From Phycisphaerales bacterium UBA7800 (lineage in GTDB: Bacteria > Planctomycetota > Phycisphaerae > Phycisphaerales > Phycisphaeraceae), in assembly GCA_002480565.1 (NCBI GenBank), contig DLCK01000059.1, forward strand, positions 23,622 through 87,621: a stretch of DNA of 64,000 nucleotides, given 5' to 3'. The position numbers and the translations under genes are program-made. How positions within the stretch are numbered: the stretch's first letter is position 1; every line of letters starts with the position of its first letter. Below are positions 55,006 to 64,000 of this stretch, one piece after another. The notes below the pieces were generated by a model. The model saw nothing but the letters and a program-made list of their open reading frames with translations. It did not search any database and had not been told where the DNA came from.

Positions 55006-55512
55006 CTAGCGATGCCGTTCCCAGACCAGATGACTCAATTCCGGCACGATCAATTTTTCCATCGCCAGCTTGACCGCGTTTTGCGATCCAGGCATGGTGA
55101 AGATCATCGTGTTCCCAGCCAGTCCGGCAATCGCGCGACTGAGCATGGCTGCGGACTTGACCTGCTGATAACTCAGGACGCGGAACAACTCACCAAAGCC
55201 AGGCAGGGGTTTGTCGATCATCCGCTTGACCACTTCAATGGTCGTATCTCGCCTGGCGATTCCGGTTCCGCCAGTGGTCAAAATCACCTGGACATCGTCA
55301 TCTTCGATCCATTGGGTGAGTGTACTGCCGATCTGTGCAACCTCGTCACGAACCAAAGCACGGTCAGTGATATGGTGTCCAGCAGACTCAAGCAATTCTG
55401 CAATGAGGTGCCCACTTGTATCGGTGTCCAATGTACGCGTATCACTGATAGTTAAAATCGCACACTTTGCATGGACATCTTTTGCGTTTTGACGATGTTC
55501 AGTAGTCGACAT
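55006..55512 (-). CDS. moaB: MoaB/MogA-family molybdenum cofactor protein
   Basis: The 168-residue protein has ILTISDTRT, the molybdopterin-binding LTTGGTGIARRDTT and MPGSQNAVKLAMEKLI, the standard MoaB/MogA blocks. It adenylates molybdopterin or supports that step. ATG 55512 is chosen; the frame is open to 55617 but the extra N-terminus is not part of the family. No other cofactor gene is nearby. Confidence 0.9.
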   Translation of the reverse strand: MSTTEHRQNAKDVHAKCAILTISDTRTLDTDTSGHLIAELLESAGHHITDRALVRDEVAQIGSTLTQWIEDDDVQVILTTGGTGIARRDTTIEVVKRMIDKPLPGFGELFRVLSYQQVKSAAMLSRAIAGLAGNTMIFTMPGSQNAVKLAMEKLIVPELSHLVWERHR

Positions 55513-55641
55513 CTTGTTATACTCGCTCTCTTGAGAAGAGGGTTTACCACCACACCGCCGGGCACAGCTCCCTCTAAATAGCATGTTTGGCCACAGACAT
55601 GCTACCGCAATCCACACCCCGTAGGGAATAGAGATTTTCGC

Positions 55642-57498
55642 ATGGTCAAGCAGATGCTGTCGATATCCACACCCCGATTAAACCGTTGTTGGCTGATGAG
55701 CTTGTTTTTGATCTCGTTTTGCAGTCTGTCTATCGGCTGCCAAAACACAGGTATGAGCGAGATAGATCGCCAGACCAGTCAGACGATCCGTGATCACTGG
55801 ACCAAGAGCATGGGGCATGAAGCATCCAAAGCGATGTACGACATTCCCATTGCCGATGCACCCAACGATCAACCCAAACGTGACATCACTCAAACGGATC
55901 TACCTTCAATCAACCCGCAAGCCAACGTCCTGCCTGCACGAACACGTACCAAAGCTGATCCCGACAAACTCGGCCAACTCTTCATTGACGATATGTCCCA
56001 AGCCCGGGAGTTGGACCTTCAGGCACTGCTTGGTTTTGCCATTGCCAACAGTCGCGATTACCGCCGTCAAAAAGAGTCGCTGTATATTGAAGCACTCAAC
56101 CTGCTCATGGAAGAACATCTTTGGGGACCCCGTTTCTTTGCTGAGGTCTCTGCGTCGATTGATGGCACACCAGAGTCCGGCGATTACGATCAGGCGCTGA
56201 CCGTCGTCAACTCGTTTGGTGTCACCCATCGACTTCCAAACGGTGGCAGCATCTCAGCTACGGCATTGGTGAACTTCGTCAACCTTCTCCACGATGCATC
56301 CAGCGGTTCAGGTGAAGGGCAGGATGCTTCGATTACCCTTGAAGCTTCCATCCCGTTGCTGCGTGGTGCAGGGGATGTGGCACGCGAGAGTCTGATTCAG
56401 TCACGTCGTGATTTAATCTATGCTTCGCGAACCTTTGAACGCTATCGACGAGAGTATCTGCTCAACATCTCTACGCGATACTACGACCTGATTCGGCGGC
56501 AGGCAGAAATTAAAAACCGTGAACGCCAACTCAAAAGTTTCGAATGGCTCAGTGACCGTATGCAAGCCTTGGCAGGTGCAGGTCGGCAAGCCAACATTGA
56601 AATCCCCCGTGCCGAGCAGCAGGTGCTCTTTGCAAAGAACTCGCTGATTAACAGTCAGGAATCCTACGATGCTGCACTTGATGCACTGAAATTGCAGATC
56701 GGCATGCCGATGAATCAGGCGCTGATTATCAAGCCCATTGAACTGCAAATTCCCGAACCGTTTTTGGAACCTGAAAAGGCCATCACCACTGCCTGGGAAT
56801 ATCGCCTGGACCTTCAGACCAGCCGTGATCAGGTAGACGATGCAGGCCGAGGTGTCCGCAATGCCCGTAATGATTTGCTGCCGGACTTGGATATTGATGC
56901 GTCCCTGGGGCTAAACACCGATTCGAACAAGACCAATGCGGGCGTCGATATTGAAGCAGGTGACAGTGACTATTCCCTGGGGATGACCTTCGGGGCGCCA
57001 CTGGATCGACGTCGTGAAAAGCTCCAACTCCGTAAGGATATTATTGAGCGTGAACGGTCATGGCGAAGCTATACGCAGCAGCGGGATCAAGTTGCCTTGG
57101 AAGTCCGCCAATCCATCCGCCGGATTCAGCAGGCACGTTTTACACTGTCCTTGCAACAACGAAATATCGATGTCTCGGCCAAGCGTATGCGTGGTGTTGT
57201 GCTTCGACTTCGCTCACTTGGACCACGGGACTTCATTGAAGCGCAGGACGACTTGCTTGAAGCTGAAAACACCCGTGACTCGGCGTTGCGTGACCTGCGG
57301 GTGAGTATCCTCCAATACCTGTTAAGCACCGGACAGTTGCGCGTTGATAACTCCGGCCAATGGAAAGCGCCAGTTAATCTTGTTCAAATGGAAGCTGGCA
57401 CCCAAACGGCGTCCCCCCAGCAGATGCTCAATGACTCTAAATCAACTCAGGATAAACTTCTGCAAGAAGCTGATGAACTTCTCAAGAAACAGAATTGA
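55642..57498 (+). CDS. TolC/OprM-like outer membrane efflux lipoprotein
   Basis: The 618-residue protein has a signal peptide with lipobox LSIGC (Cys about 33). A TolC-type domain follows: long alpha-helical repeats (INIS-type heptads, for example RRQAEIKNRERQLKSFEWL and RSIRRIQQARFTLSLQQRNI) and short beta segments such as ITLEASIPLLRG and YSLGMTFGAPL. It would form the trimeric outer membrane channel of an efflux or type I secretion system. A Lys/Gln-rich tail ends the protein. The adaptor gene starts 4 bp after its stop. Confidence 0.85.
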   Translation: MVKQMLSISTPRLNRCWLMSLFLISFCSLSIGCQNTGMSEIDRQTSQTIRDHWTKSMGHEASKAMYDIPIADAPNDQPKRDITQTDLPSINPQANVLPARTRTKADPDKLGQLFIDDMSQARELDLQALLGFAIANSRDYRRQKESLYIEALNLLMEEHLWGPRFFAEVSASIDGTPESGDYDQALTVVNSFGVTHRLPNGGSISATALVNFVNLLHDASSGSGEGQDASITLEASIPLLRGAGDVARESLIQSRRDLIYASRTFERYRREYLLNISTRYYDLIRRQAEIKNRERQLKSFEWLSDRMQALAGAGRQANIEIPRAEQQVLFAKNSLINSQESYDAALDALKLQIGMPMNQALIIKPIELQIPEPFLEPEKAITTAWEYRLDLQTSRDQVDDAGRGVRNARNDLLPDLDIDASLGLNTDSNKTNAGVDIEAGDSDYSLGMTFGAPLDRRREKLQLRKDIIERERSWRSYTQQRDQVALEVRQSIRRIQQARFTLSLQQRNIDVSAKRMRGVVLRLRSLGPRDFIEAQDDLLEAENTRDSALRDLRVSILQYLLSTGQLRVDNSGQWKAPVNLVQMEAGTQTASPQQMLNDSKSTQDKLLQEADELLKKQN

Positions 57499-57502
57499 TA
57501 CC

Positions 57503-59218
57503 ATGATGCAAAATCATATGTTCAGCAATACAAGTTCCAATCGCAATCAATTAGCCATCCGACATCGTGGCGGGGTGATGATATGGATCGTCCTGCTCAT
57601 CATTGTCGGAGTCCTTGGCGTCGGCGGTTGGTTGGCATACCGTTCGTTTACCAAGCCCTCTGCCAGTGCGCTGACTGCTCAGTCACTTGCAACCCATCGC
57701 GTGACCCGTGGCAGTTTCGACATGGTGGTCATAGCCAACGGTGAAATTGAAGCCAAGAACAAGGTTGAAATCAAAAACCAGGTGGACGGCACGACCACGA
57801 TTCTCGAAGTCGTTGCCGAAGGCACCATCGCCAAGAAAGGTGATGTCCTGATTCGATTGGCAGATGATGAAATTCGCAACAAGATCGAGCAGGAAACTCT
57901 CAGTGTCGAACAAGCTCGTGCTGATAAACTTGCTGCTGAGCAGGATCATGCCATTCAGAAAAATGAAGCCGAAAGCGATCTTAAAGCTGCGGAACTCAAA
58001 CTCGAATTAGCCAAGTTGGATCTTGAAAAGTGGACCCGTGGCGATGATCCCAAGAAGACACGGGAACTGGATGTCGCAGTCCAGAAAGCCACCCGCAATC
58101 TCCAACGTGCCAAGGAAGAACTCGAAGCATCCGAGCAACTCTACAAGGAAGATTTCATCTCCCAAAGTGAACTCGAAGATGATCGCCTGGACGTGATCGA
58201 AGCGGAATCGGCGTTAAAGACCGCGCTCTTGGATGTGGAGGTTTACAAGAAATACACACGACCCAAGGAACAGAAAAAAGTTCAGTCTGATGTCGATGAA
58301 GCAGGTGCTGCACTTGAACGTACCAAGCGTCGCAATGAGAGTAAACTCGCTCAATCCACAGCAAAACTCCAAGGCAAAATCCGCACTTTGTCACTCCGTG
58401 AAGAGCGTCTTGAAAAGCTCGAAGAACAACTCGAATTCTGTATCGTCAAAGCCCCACAAAACGGCATGGTGATTTATGCCACCACCGTTGGCGGGTGGCG
58501 TCGACGGAATGATCCCATCGTTCAAGGTAAACAGGTTCGCAAAAATGAATCCCTGATCGTGCTCCCGGATACCAGTCAGATGATTGCATCGGTGAAGGTC
58601 CATGAATCACTTGTCGGTCAGTTGTCCAGTGATCAGAAAGCCATGGTCACCATCGACGCCACGCCTGACAATCCCATCGAAGGCAAGGTCTACGAGATCG
58701 GCGTTATGGCGACCAACGGCGGATGGATGAACCCCGACCTGCGTGAATACACCGTCAAAATTGACCTGCCACCCAGTGAAGGGGCGGAACTTAAACCTGC
58801 TATGCGTTGCTCAGGACGTATCCTCACCGGCAGGGTTGAAAATGTTCTCTTTGTCCCCATCCAATGCGTGGTCACCGTCGGTAAGCAGAGCTTTGTCTAC
58901 ACCCGTAAAGGTGAAAAAACGACCCGTCAAAAAGTTCAAATTGGTCAATCCAATGAAAGCATCGTTGCCATCACTGAAGGACTCACAGAAGGTGACCGCG
59001 TCATGATGGTCCCGCCTGCACAAGTCGAACAAGCTGGCAAGAACAAACCCGGCATGGATGATCCGCAGGGCGATGACAAGCCAGAGACCTCTAAACCTGC
59101 TCAACCCCAAGGCCATGCCCCAGACGCAAAATCAAATGACCAAACCCCAAAGCCCAAGACCAGTCAAGCCAAAGCGGATCAACACAAAGTCTCCGCTGTT
59201 GACAAGCAAAAGGGCTAA
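57503..59218 (+). CDS. HlyD/MacA-like periplasmic adaptor subunit
   Basis: The 571-residue protein has one N-terminal membrane helix (24-45). A biotinyl-lipoyl half-motif (VEIKNQVDGTTTILEVVAEGTIAKKGDVLIRLADDE) precedes a long alpha hairpin of about 200 residues and a closing lipoyl half (LEFCIVKAPQNGMVIYA). Beta-barrel and membrane-proximal domains follow, then a Pro/Lys/Gln-rich tail of about 70 residues. ATG 57503 is chosen because it begins just before the membrane helix; the open frame inside the tolC gene is not needed. No inner-membrane transporter gene follows, so the pump must be encoded elsewhere. Confidence 0.87.
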   Translation: MMQNHMFSNTSSNRNQLAIRHRGGVMIWIVLLIIVGVLGVGGWLAYRSFTKPSASALTAQSLATHRVTRGSFDMVVIANGEIEAKNKVEIKNQVDGTTTILEVVAEGTIAKKGDVLIRLADDEIRNKIEQETLSVEQARADKLAAEQDHAIQKNEAESDLKAAELKLELAKLDLEKWTRGDDPKKTRELDVAVQKATRNLQRAKEELEASEQLYKEDFISQSELEDDRLDVIEAESALKTALLDVEVYKKYTRPKEQKKVQSDVDEAGAALERTKRRNESKLAQSTAKLQGKIRTLSLREERLEKLEEQLEFCIVKAPQNGMVIYATTVGGWRRRNDPIVQGKQVRKNESLIVLPDTSQMIASVKVHESLVGQLSSDQKAMVTIDATPDNPIEGKVYEIGVMATNGGWMNPDLREYTVKIDLPPSEGAELKPAMRCSGRILTGRVENVLFVPIQCVVTVGKQSFVYTRKGEKTTRQKVQIGQSNESIVAITEGLTEGDRVMMVPPAQVEQAGKNKPGMDDPQGDDKPETSKPAQPQGHAPDAKSNDQTPKPKTSQAKADQHKVSAVDKQKG

Positions 59219-59268
59219 GTCGCAGTCGCCATTGTTGGCAACGTTACAATCTCAAACCAAGGATATAG

Positions 59269-60129
59269 ATGATGCCCTCCATGATTCGATTGATGTTATC
59301 CATACTGGTTGTTTGCATAAGTATCAGCCAACTTCATGCACAGGATATTCAAGTTAAAGACGGGCAGACAATCGCTTTTCTGGGGGACTCCATTACACAA
59401 TTCGGGGCGCATAGCGGTTGTGGTTATGTCCGACTTGTTGATTACGGTCTCAAAGCCAACGGCATTGAGATTAAACGTGTCAATGCAGGAATCAGCGGGC
59501 ACAAATCCAACCAGATGCTTGAACGTCTGGAAAAAGATGTCCTGAGCAAAAAACCAGATTGGCTGACACTTAGCTGCGGTGTCAACGATGTCTGGCACGG
59601 AAAACGAGGCGTTAATCTTCAAGACTACAAAACCAACATCACCAAGATTGTTGACCAAGCCCAAGCTGCTGGTATCAAGGTCATGATCCTCACTTCGACG
59701 ATGATCCGTGAACAGGCAGACAATGACTTGAACAAAAAGCTCGCCCCTTATAACGATTTTCTCCGGGAGTTGGCCAAGCAAAAAAACTGTCTATTAGCTG
59801 ACCTGAATCGTGACATGCTGGTGATGGTCAACACAGCGCCCGATGCAGTTGGCAAGACCGGTTTGGTCGCAACCAGAGATGGTGTGCACATGAATCCGTT
59901 GGGCGATGAAATGATGGCTAAAGGAATTCTGCGAAGTTTCGGGTTAAGTGATACGCAATTAGCCAAGGCACAGCAAGCCTGGCGAAACGATAAATACAAG
60001 AGTCGTATGCAAATGTTTATCAATCTGTCCATCGAGGATTACGCCAAGCTTCAAGCCGCTGCCGCAGATAAAAATATGACTGTCGAAGCGTATGTCAGTG
60101 ACCTTGTGGATCAGCAGATTGTCAAGTAA
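59269..60129 (+). CDS. Secreted SGNH/GDSL hydrolase
   Basis: The signal peptide ends QLHAQ. SGNH blocks I (FLGDSITQFG, nucleophile Ser), II (NAGISGHKS), III (LSCGVNDVWHG) and V (RDGVHMNPLGDEMM, with Asp/His) are all present in the 286 residues. A 60-residue helical C-terminal extension follows. The protein probably removes acetyl or other ester groups from carbohydrates. It starts 50 bp after the adaptor gene with AAGGA upstream; a functional link is not evident. Confidence 0.85.
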   Translation: MMPSMIRLMLSILVVCISISQLHAQDIQVKDGQTIAFLGDSITQFGAHSGCGYVRLVDYGLKANGIEIKRVNAGISGHKSNQMLERLEKDVLSKKPDWLTLSCGVNDVWHGKRGVNLQDYKTNITKIVDQAQAAGIKVMILTSTMIREQADNDLNKKLAPYNDFLRELAKQKNCLLADLNRDMLVMVNTAPDAVGKTGLVATRDGVHMNPLGDEMMAKGILRSFGLSDTQLAKAQQAWRNDKYKSRMQMFINLSIEDYAKLQAAAADKNMTVEAYVSDLVDQQIVK

Positions 60130-60142
60130 TTTTTTTGCAGGA

Positions 60143-60985
60143 TCACTTAGACGATTCAAACTTCGGGTACTTATACAAATCGCCTGAGTCCTCAGCGATG
60201 TAGAGATCGCCATCAATCATGACGATGCCTTCCTGATTGGCACCGCGGACTTTGTGCCACTGTTTGATGATTTTCCCATCACGTGTCAATGCAACAAGGA
60301 TGTTGGGTTTATCCCAAAGCGCAAGCAATCGGTTGTTGGCATGATCCCATGTCAGGCCAGCAAGGTCAGTGTGCTCGGGCAGTGGCGTGAAGTGATCCAG
60401 ATAGGTTGAGTCGGTTGCGGTACTGCTGGACTTGATGGGCAAACGCACACGATAAATGCTGCCAGTTTTCTGGTATCCGATGTAGAACAGTCCACCTTCA
60501 GGATCATTGACATCGGGCACAAATGCGACAGCTTCGATGCCTTCGTTACCGGCATGGGGCAGGATGTGTCCGAGTTTGAATTGTCGGGTGTATTCTTGGG
60601 TGACGATGTTGTATTCGATGAGGGTGTTGGGGCGTTCGGTGCCGATGTAGACGAAGTCGGTTTTGGGGTCTGCGATGGTGACGGCTTCAAAGTCGGTTTT
60701 GACATTGACCCGAAACGGCTTGTTTTGAAAGCTGCTCCCATCGATATTCATTGTTGCTGTCTCGCCATCATCACCGACCATGACCAGTTTTTTGAGTCTC
60801 GGATGCCATGTCAAACCACTGGGTTCAAAACCGCGGGGCAGTTGGCCTTTGGGTTTGTGTTGGGCAATATGAATTGGCTTGGACTTTTTGGGGAATTTCA
60901 AAACCGTCTCTTGAGCATGTAGACTTGGTATTCCCATGCATAATACCAAAAGCAATAGCCAATATCCGGTGGCGGTGTGTGTCAT
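60143..60985 (-). CDS. SdiA-regulated-type beta-propeller protein, secreted
   Basis: The 280-residue protein has a signal peptide ending PSLHAQ. Repeated propeller blades contain FEPSGLTWHPRLKKLVMVGDDG, FEAVTIADPKTDFVYIGTERP, NEGIEAVAFVPD and DLAGLTWDHANNRLLAL, as in the SdiA-regulated/esterase-like phytase family. ATG 60985 is used; TTG 61015 is in frame. The role is unknown; calcium-dependent phosphoesterase activity and ligand binding are both possible. It converges with the SGNH gene. Confidence 0.7.
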   Translation of the reverse strand: MTHTATGYWLLLLVLCMGIPSLHAQETVLKFPKKSKPIHIAQHKPKGQLPRGFEPSGLTWHPRLKKLVMVGDDGETATMNIDGSSFQNKPFRVNVKTDFEAVTIADPKTDFVYIGTERPNTLIEYNIVTQEYTRQFKLGHILPHAGNEGIEAVAFVPDVNDPEGGLFYIGYQKTGSIYRVRLPIKSSSTATDSTYLDHFTPLPEHTDLAGLTWDHANNRLLALWDKPNILVALTRDGKIIKQWHKVRGANQEGIVMIDGDLYIAEDSGDLYKYPKFESSK

Positions 60986-61078
60986 GCCAATATGCTGGCG
61001 TGTTTGGCGTATCAAGGCAAGGTGAGAAATTGATTAGCGCGTCACATGGACTATCATGCCCCAATGAGGAGTATCAGT

Positions 61079-61642
61079 ATGCGACGATCCATTTGTGGTA
61101 TTTTAGTTTTGGCTTTGATGACTTTGGCTGGCTGTGAGTCTCTGCCGGTGGCTCAAAAGCCTCAGCAAGCTGATATGTCTGTCAACCATGGCTATGCGCT
61201 TTTGTACGACACGGTCAGTCAGGTTTCACAAGTCGACAAAATTCTGTATCTCAAAAAAGCTGACAAACCCGTGTCTGAATTGCTTGAGGAAATTGCTCAA
61301 CTCACCAAGCAAGCCAAAACAAAATTGGACACCTTTGTCAAAGAGGATGCAGCCCTTGGATATGACAAGGATGGATTGCCAGTTGCTGAAGTGGCCAGCC
61401 GTGAAGCCATAAGCAGTGCGACCACTAAAACAATTCTCTTTTCCAGTGGCAAGACGTTTGAATTCAATATCCTGCTCTCACAACATCAGGCATTGAATTA
61501 CATCATCTACATGTCACAGACATTAGCCAAGCAAGATAGCAACGACAGCCGCAAGACCTATCTCAAGCAATTGTCCAAAGACGCAGAACCACTTAACCAA
61601 CGTGTGTTGGCGTTGCTGCGTGAAGCGTATGTCAATTCGTGA
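61079..61642 (+). CDS. Hypothetical lipoprotein
   Basis: The 187-residue protein has a signal peptide and lipobox LTLAGC (Cys about 19), and a mostly helical mature part. The start is fixed by GAGGAG eight bases before ATG 61079. No domain is recognised. It converges closely with the next lipoprotein gene (6 bp between stops). Confidence 0.7.
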   Translation: MRRSICGILVLALMTLAGCESLPVAQKPQQADMSVNHGYALLYDTVSQVSQVDKILYLKKADKPVSELLEEIAQLTKQAKTKLDTFVKEDAALGYDKDGLPVAEVASREAISSATTKTILFSSGKTFEFNILLSQHQALNYIIYMSQTLAKQDSNDSRKTYLKQLSKDAEPLNQRVLALLREAYVNS

Positions 61643-61648
61643 TTCAGA

Positions 61649-62092
61649 TCAGTTACAGGTGGAAGTCGCGATTTTTTTGAGGATCGCATCTCTGGTTTGA
61701 AAGCTTGTGACTTTCTTTGCGACTTCTTTGGCATGAGTAAACAGGCAGTCATCAATGAACCTCTCTGCAACGGTACAGGCAGCTTCATCACGCGTTTGAA
61801 AGCTGGTGATGCCCGTGATGGCGCGTAACGCATACTTGGCGTTCTGACATTGTGCAGCGTCATTGGCAATGTCAGCCAAGACCTCGTCACGTGTTTGAAA
61901 ACTGGTGATCCTTTGGGCTGCTTCGAGTCTTGTCTGGAACTCTTCATTGCGGGGGACTTGCGTTTTATCTGGGCAAGTGTCACAAGGAATTGGCGGAAGC
62001 CGATCCGCAGGTGGGGTGGTTTCAACGTGCACGATGCAGCCTGTTGCAAAAAACATCGTCAGCAATGTGGTGATCAGAATTTGAGTTTTCAT
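61649..62092 (-). CDS. Lipoprotein with three 33-residue-spaced TSFQTRD repeats
   Basis: The signal peptide has lipobox FATGC (Cys 19) in this 147-residue protein. The mature part has the octapeptide (I/V)TSFQTRD at 62-69, 95-102 and 128-135, exactly 33 residues apart each time, with helix-favouring residues between and one or two cysteines per unit. It looks like a short helical solenoid. The function is unknown and no family was recognised. Confidence 0.75.
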   Translation of the reverse strand: MKTQILITTLLTMFFATGCIVHVETTPPADRLPPIPCDTCPDKTQVPRNEEFQTRLEAAQRITSFQTRDEVLADIANDAAQCQNAKYALRAITGITSFQTRDEAACTVAERFIDDCLFTHAKEVAKKVTSFQTRDAILKKIATSTCN

Positions 62093-62258
62093 AAGGCCTC
62101 CCGGAAGTATTGATATGTGAATTAACGCATGTATTGTAATTCAAATCATGCATGTTGGCGATCATTAATTACTTCTGAATTCGTATCAAAAACATCCAAT
62201 ATTCATCCGGTATAGAATGCATTTGCATGTCATTGATCAAACCCCATGGAGACCATTC

Positions 62259-62687
62259 ATGTCAGAAGCCCAAATGAACATTCCATTGAACAAAAAAACC
62301 GCACCGGTTTTGGTGATTGCGATCCTGCTCATTGGTGGGGCGATCTATTATCACAATAATAAGCCGCGCGAAGTCAATGAGCATTTAAAAGAAATGGTGA
62401 TCAAAGAATTACAGGTGCGTTACCACGCAGCGCTGCTCAAATACACACAGAACAACAAGAACACGATGTCCGAAGCGGAGTTTAAACAAGCCAGTGCCAA
62501 CAGTGATTTGACGGGGCGGGTGACCTTCCCCAAAGCGGTTTTGAAAAAGCATCCGACACGTGAAAGAGTATATGTGTTGAATGTGGATATTCTCGTGGAT
62601 GGTAAGCCGCCGGTGTTTGGTAATCCCAGTGAGAAGTATCATGTCAAACGACACAGTGATACGCGGTGGGAGATATTGCCGTATTGA
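62259..62687 (+). CDS. Small membrane-anchored protein
   Basis: The 142-residue protein has an N-terminal signal-anchor (about residues 16-34), then a soluble periplasmic region rich in lysine and short beta segments, with DLTGRVTFPKA and KYHVKRHSDTRWEILPY. ATG 62259 has GGAGA six bases upstream; the frame is open to 62217. No family was recognised. It may be a secreted cystatin-like or NTF2-like fold, but that is a guess. Confidence 0.6.
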   Translation: MSEAQMNIPLNKKTAPVLVIAILLIGGAIYYHNNKPREVNEHLKEMVIKELQVRYHAALLKYTQNNKNTMSEAEFKQASANSDLTGRVTFPKAVLKKHPTRERVYVLNVDILVDGKPPVFGNPSEKYHVKRHSDTRWEILPY

Positions 62688-62703
62688 TTAGTCAACAAAT
62701 ATG

Positions 62704-62720
62704 CACTGGTGATTCCAGTG
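62704..62720. terminator. Weak hairpin between convergent genes
   Basis: CACTGG-TGATT-CCAGTG, a 6-bp stem in the 33-bp gap between two convergent stops. No T-tract on either side. Confidence 0.3.
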
Positions 62721-63833
62721 TTATTGCTTCTCTCGTTGTCTGGCAGATTTCATGCCTTGTTTAACACGTTCTTTTGATTCGACTTTGTCCATTTTACTGA
62801 CGGTGGGTTCGTTGGCTACCTTATCATTTAGAGTCAGTGTGACGTGGATGGCAAAATGATCCGAGCCTGGTGTAAGTTCTCGTTTGAGATCATGTAATTT
62901 GTAACTTGGTGAGACAAAAACATGATCCAATGGATAGCGCATCAACCAATATTGCGCGTGGTAGGAATGCAAGAGTCTTCGCCCAATGCGAGGGTCTTTT
63001 AAACCACTGATCCGTTTGAAGAGTCGGGTGGTGTGAGACCATGCGACATCATTAAAATCACCAGCAACAAGCCAATGAGCTGTCGGGTCTTCTTGGATCC
63101 TATTGGCAATCTTGATCAACTCGGCATCTCGAATCCAACTGTCAAAACGTGAGTCTTGTTTCTTGTCTTGTAATCCCGGAGGCGTGGGATGCAAGCCTGC
63201 ATACCGTATCACTTGGCCGTTGGTTAATTTGATATCTGCAAAAATGCTGGCTCGATCTTTGAAAACCAGATGCTCGATGTGGTGGTCAATGATTTGATGT
63301 TTTGACCAGAGTGCAAGACCTAAACCATTACTGCGGATTGCTTGAATGTGATACTTGTATTGGTTTTTGAGTTCATTGAGTTGGTCATGCCAGGGCTGGT
63401 CAATTTCGATTAACAGTAGCAGATCGTCATCGACATGTTGCAATTTTTCAACCGCTTGTTCATGAGATTGGTTGTCATACATGAGATTGATAATGGCGGT
63501 TTTGATACGGGGTTCTTCGGACGTTTTTGCTGTTTGGACTTCTTTGGGCCAGATAAATGTGAATGGCAGGATGCGCCTCAGCAGCCATAGACAGCAAAGC
63601 AGGACAGCGATGGCATTGACGGTGAGTAAGTTGTCCCACTGTTGGTTTTGGGCAGACATTCCCAACAGGATCAGAGTGATGAGGCCGATACCTAAAAATT
63701 GGACTTTGGGGAAGTCCCAAAGGCGTATCCACCATTTGCCAGTGGGTATCAAAGGTAAGAGTACTGACGCGATAAGCAGGAGCGTCAAGCCTCTGATGAG
63801 CCACAGTAGTAACAACAAAATCAAAGTGTCCAT
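62721..63833 (-). CDS. Membrane-anchored EEP-family phosphatase/nuclease
   Basis: The product has 370 residues. Three N-terminal membrane helices (about 5-25, 44-60, 70-90) are followed by an EEP domain: INLMYDNQSHE, LLLLIEIDQPW, AGLHPTPPG, VAGDFNDVAW, PLDHVFVSP and GSDHFAIHVTL. These are the metal and catalytic positions of the family. The arrangement matches YafD/endonuclease-exonuclease-phosphatase membrane proteins. The C-terminal tail is basic. Its start has a hydrophobic N-terminus; no close upstream partner is visible. Confidence 0.82.
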   Translation of the reverse strand: MDTLILLLLLWLIRGLTLLLIASVLLPLIPTGKWWIRLWDFPKVQFLGIGLITLILLGMSAQNQQWDNLLTVNAIAVLLCCLWLLRRILPFTFIWPKEVQTAKTSEEPRIKTAIINLMYDNQSHEQAVEKLQHVDDDLLLLIEIDQPWHDQLNELKNQYKYHIQAIRSNGLGLALWSKHQIIDHHIEHLVFKDRASIFADIKLTNGQVIRYAGLHPTPPGLQDKKQDSRFDSWIRDAELIKIANRIQEDPTAHWLVAGDFNDVAWSHTTRLFKRISGLKDPRIGRRLLHSYHAQYWLMRYPLDHVFVSPSYKLHDLKRELTPGSDHFAIHVTLTLNDKVANEPTVSKMDKVESKERVKQGMKSARQREKQ

Positions 63834-63935
63834 GAAAATAGATTAGCAGGGGAGAGGCAGATCGGACAGTGAGTTGATGTTGTGTTGGATAATGGATGAT
63901 TAACACATCAATTGAAATTGGCTATGACATAAACA

Positions 63936-63970
63936 ACAAGCCCGAAAGTCGGTGTGACCTTCGGGCTTGT
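63936..63970. terminator. Intrinsic terminator hairpin
   Basis: An 11-bp stem ACAAGCCCGAA/TTCGGGCTTGT is capped by an A-C mismatch and a short GTC/GAC helix with a GGTGT loop, the same design as the tRNA terminator at 14549. Flanking sequence is T-rich on both strands, so direction is uncertain. It probably belongs to a gene beyond the window. Confidence 0.6.
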
Positions 63971-64000
63971 GTTGTGTTTATTGTCCTTGCGATGGGTTTA

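Overview
The window looks like a chromosomal segment of a free-living planctomycete, most likely class Phycisphaerae. Pointers are moderate GC, two type II pseudopilin-like proteins ending in an H-x(n)-DG motif, LacI-controlled carbohydrate-active enzymes, a ThiD2-ThiE fusion, a CxxCGYDLxG zinc ribbon on a membrane protein, and many signal-peptide or lipoprotein products. The taxonomic call is inference from gene content. No phage, insertion sequence, CRISPR array or rRNA was seen. One tRNA, tRNA-Arg(TCT), is present.

Left part (1-14,300, + strand): a polysaccharide-degradation locus. A GH95 alpha-L-fucosidase-type enzyme (5' end outside the window), a large heparinase II/III-type lyase, an alginate-lyase-type multidomain protein and a 2-hydroxyacid dehydrogenase form one tightly packed run. 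A LacI regulator with its own promoter and paired operators follows, then a pseudopilin, a secreted GH clan A (arabinofuranosidase-like) enzyme and a GH43/GH117-like beta-propeller enzyme. The set suggests breakdown of a fucose- and uronate-containing polysaccharide, for example from algae.

Middle (14,500-37,800): tRNA-Arg, a run of minus-strand membrane proteins around a Ham1/RdgB-like pyrophosphatase, an isolated nuoD, an SDR protein, a STAS protein, ettA, a transketolase, a GH2 beta-galactosidase, an exported ClpP-like protease with a long coiled coil, a secreted EEP-family phosphatase or nuclease, asnB, aspS, an RmlD-like reductase and a small zinc-ribbon protein.

Minus-strand run (38,054-51,247): radA is coupled to a GH10-fold protein that lacks the catalytic glutamates. 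Then come a methyltransferase, scpB, a lipoprotein, a DUF58 protein, a TgpA-like transglutaminase, an ArnT-like GT39, a DPM1-like GT2, a lipid-A-synthase-N-domain protein and thiD2-thiE. Several neighbours overlap or abut. The last glycosyltransferase group probably modifies a surface glycan or lipid.

Right part (51,391-64,000): a second LacI, pseudopilin and carbohydrate-enzyme cassette (sialate-O-acetylesterase family) on the minus strand, moaB, a TolC-like/HlyD-like efflux pair with no inner-membrane transporter beside it, an SGNH hydrolase, an SdiA-regulated-type propeller protein, three small lipoproteins or membrane-anchored proteins and a membrane-anchored EEP-family protein.

The most interesting pattern is that the two unrelated CAZyme loci share one layout: lacI, then pseudopilin, then secreted CAZyme. 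Both lacI promoters carry two palindromic operators exactly 21 bp apart, with the first over the presumed transcription start, although the operator sequences differ.
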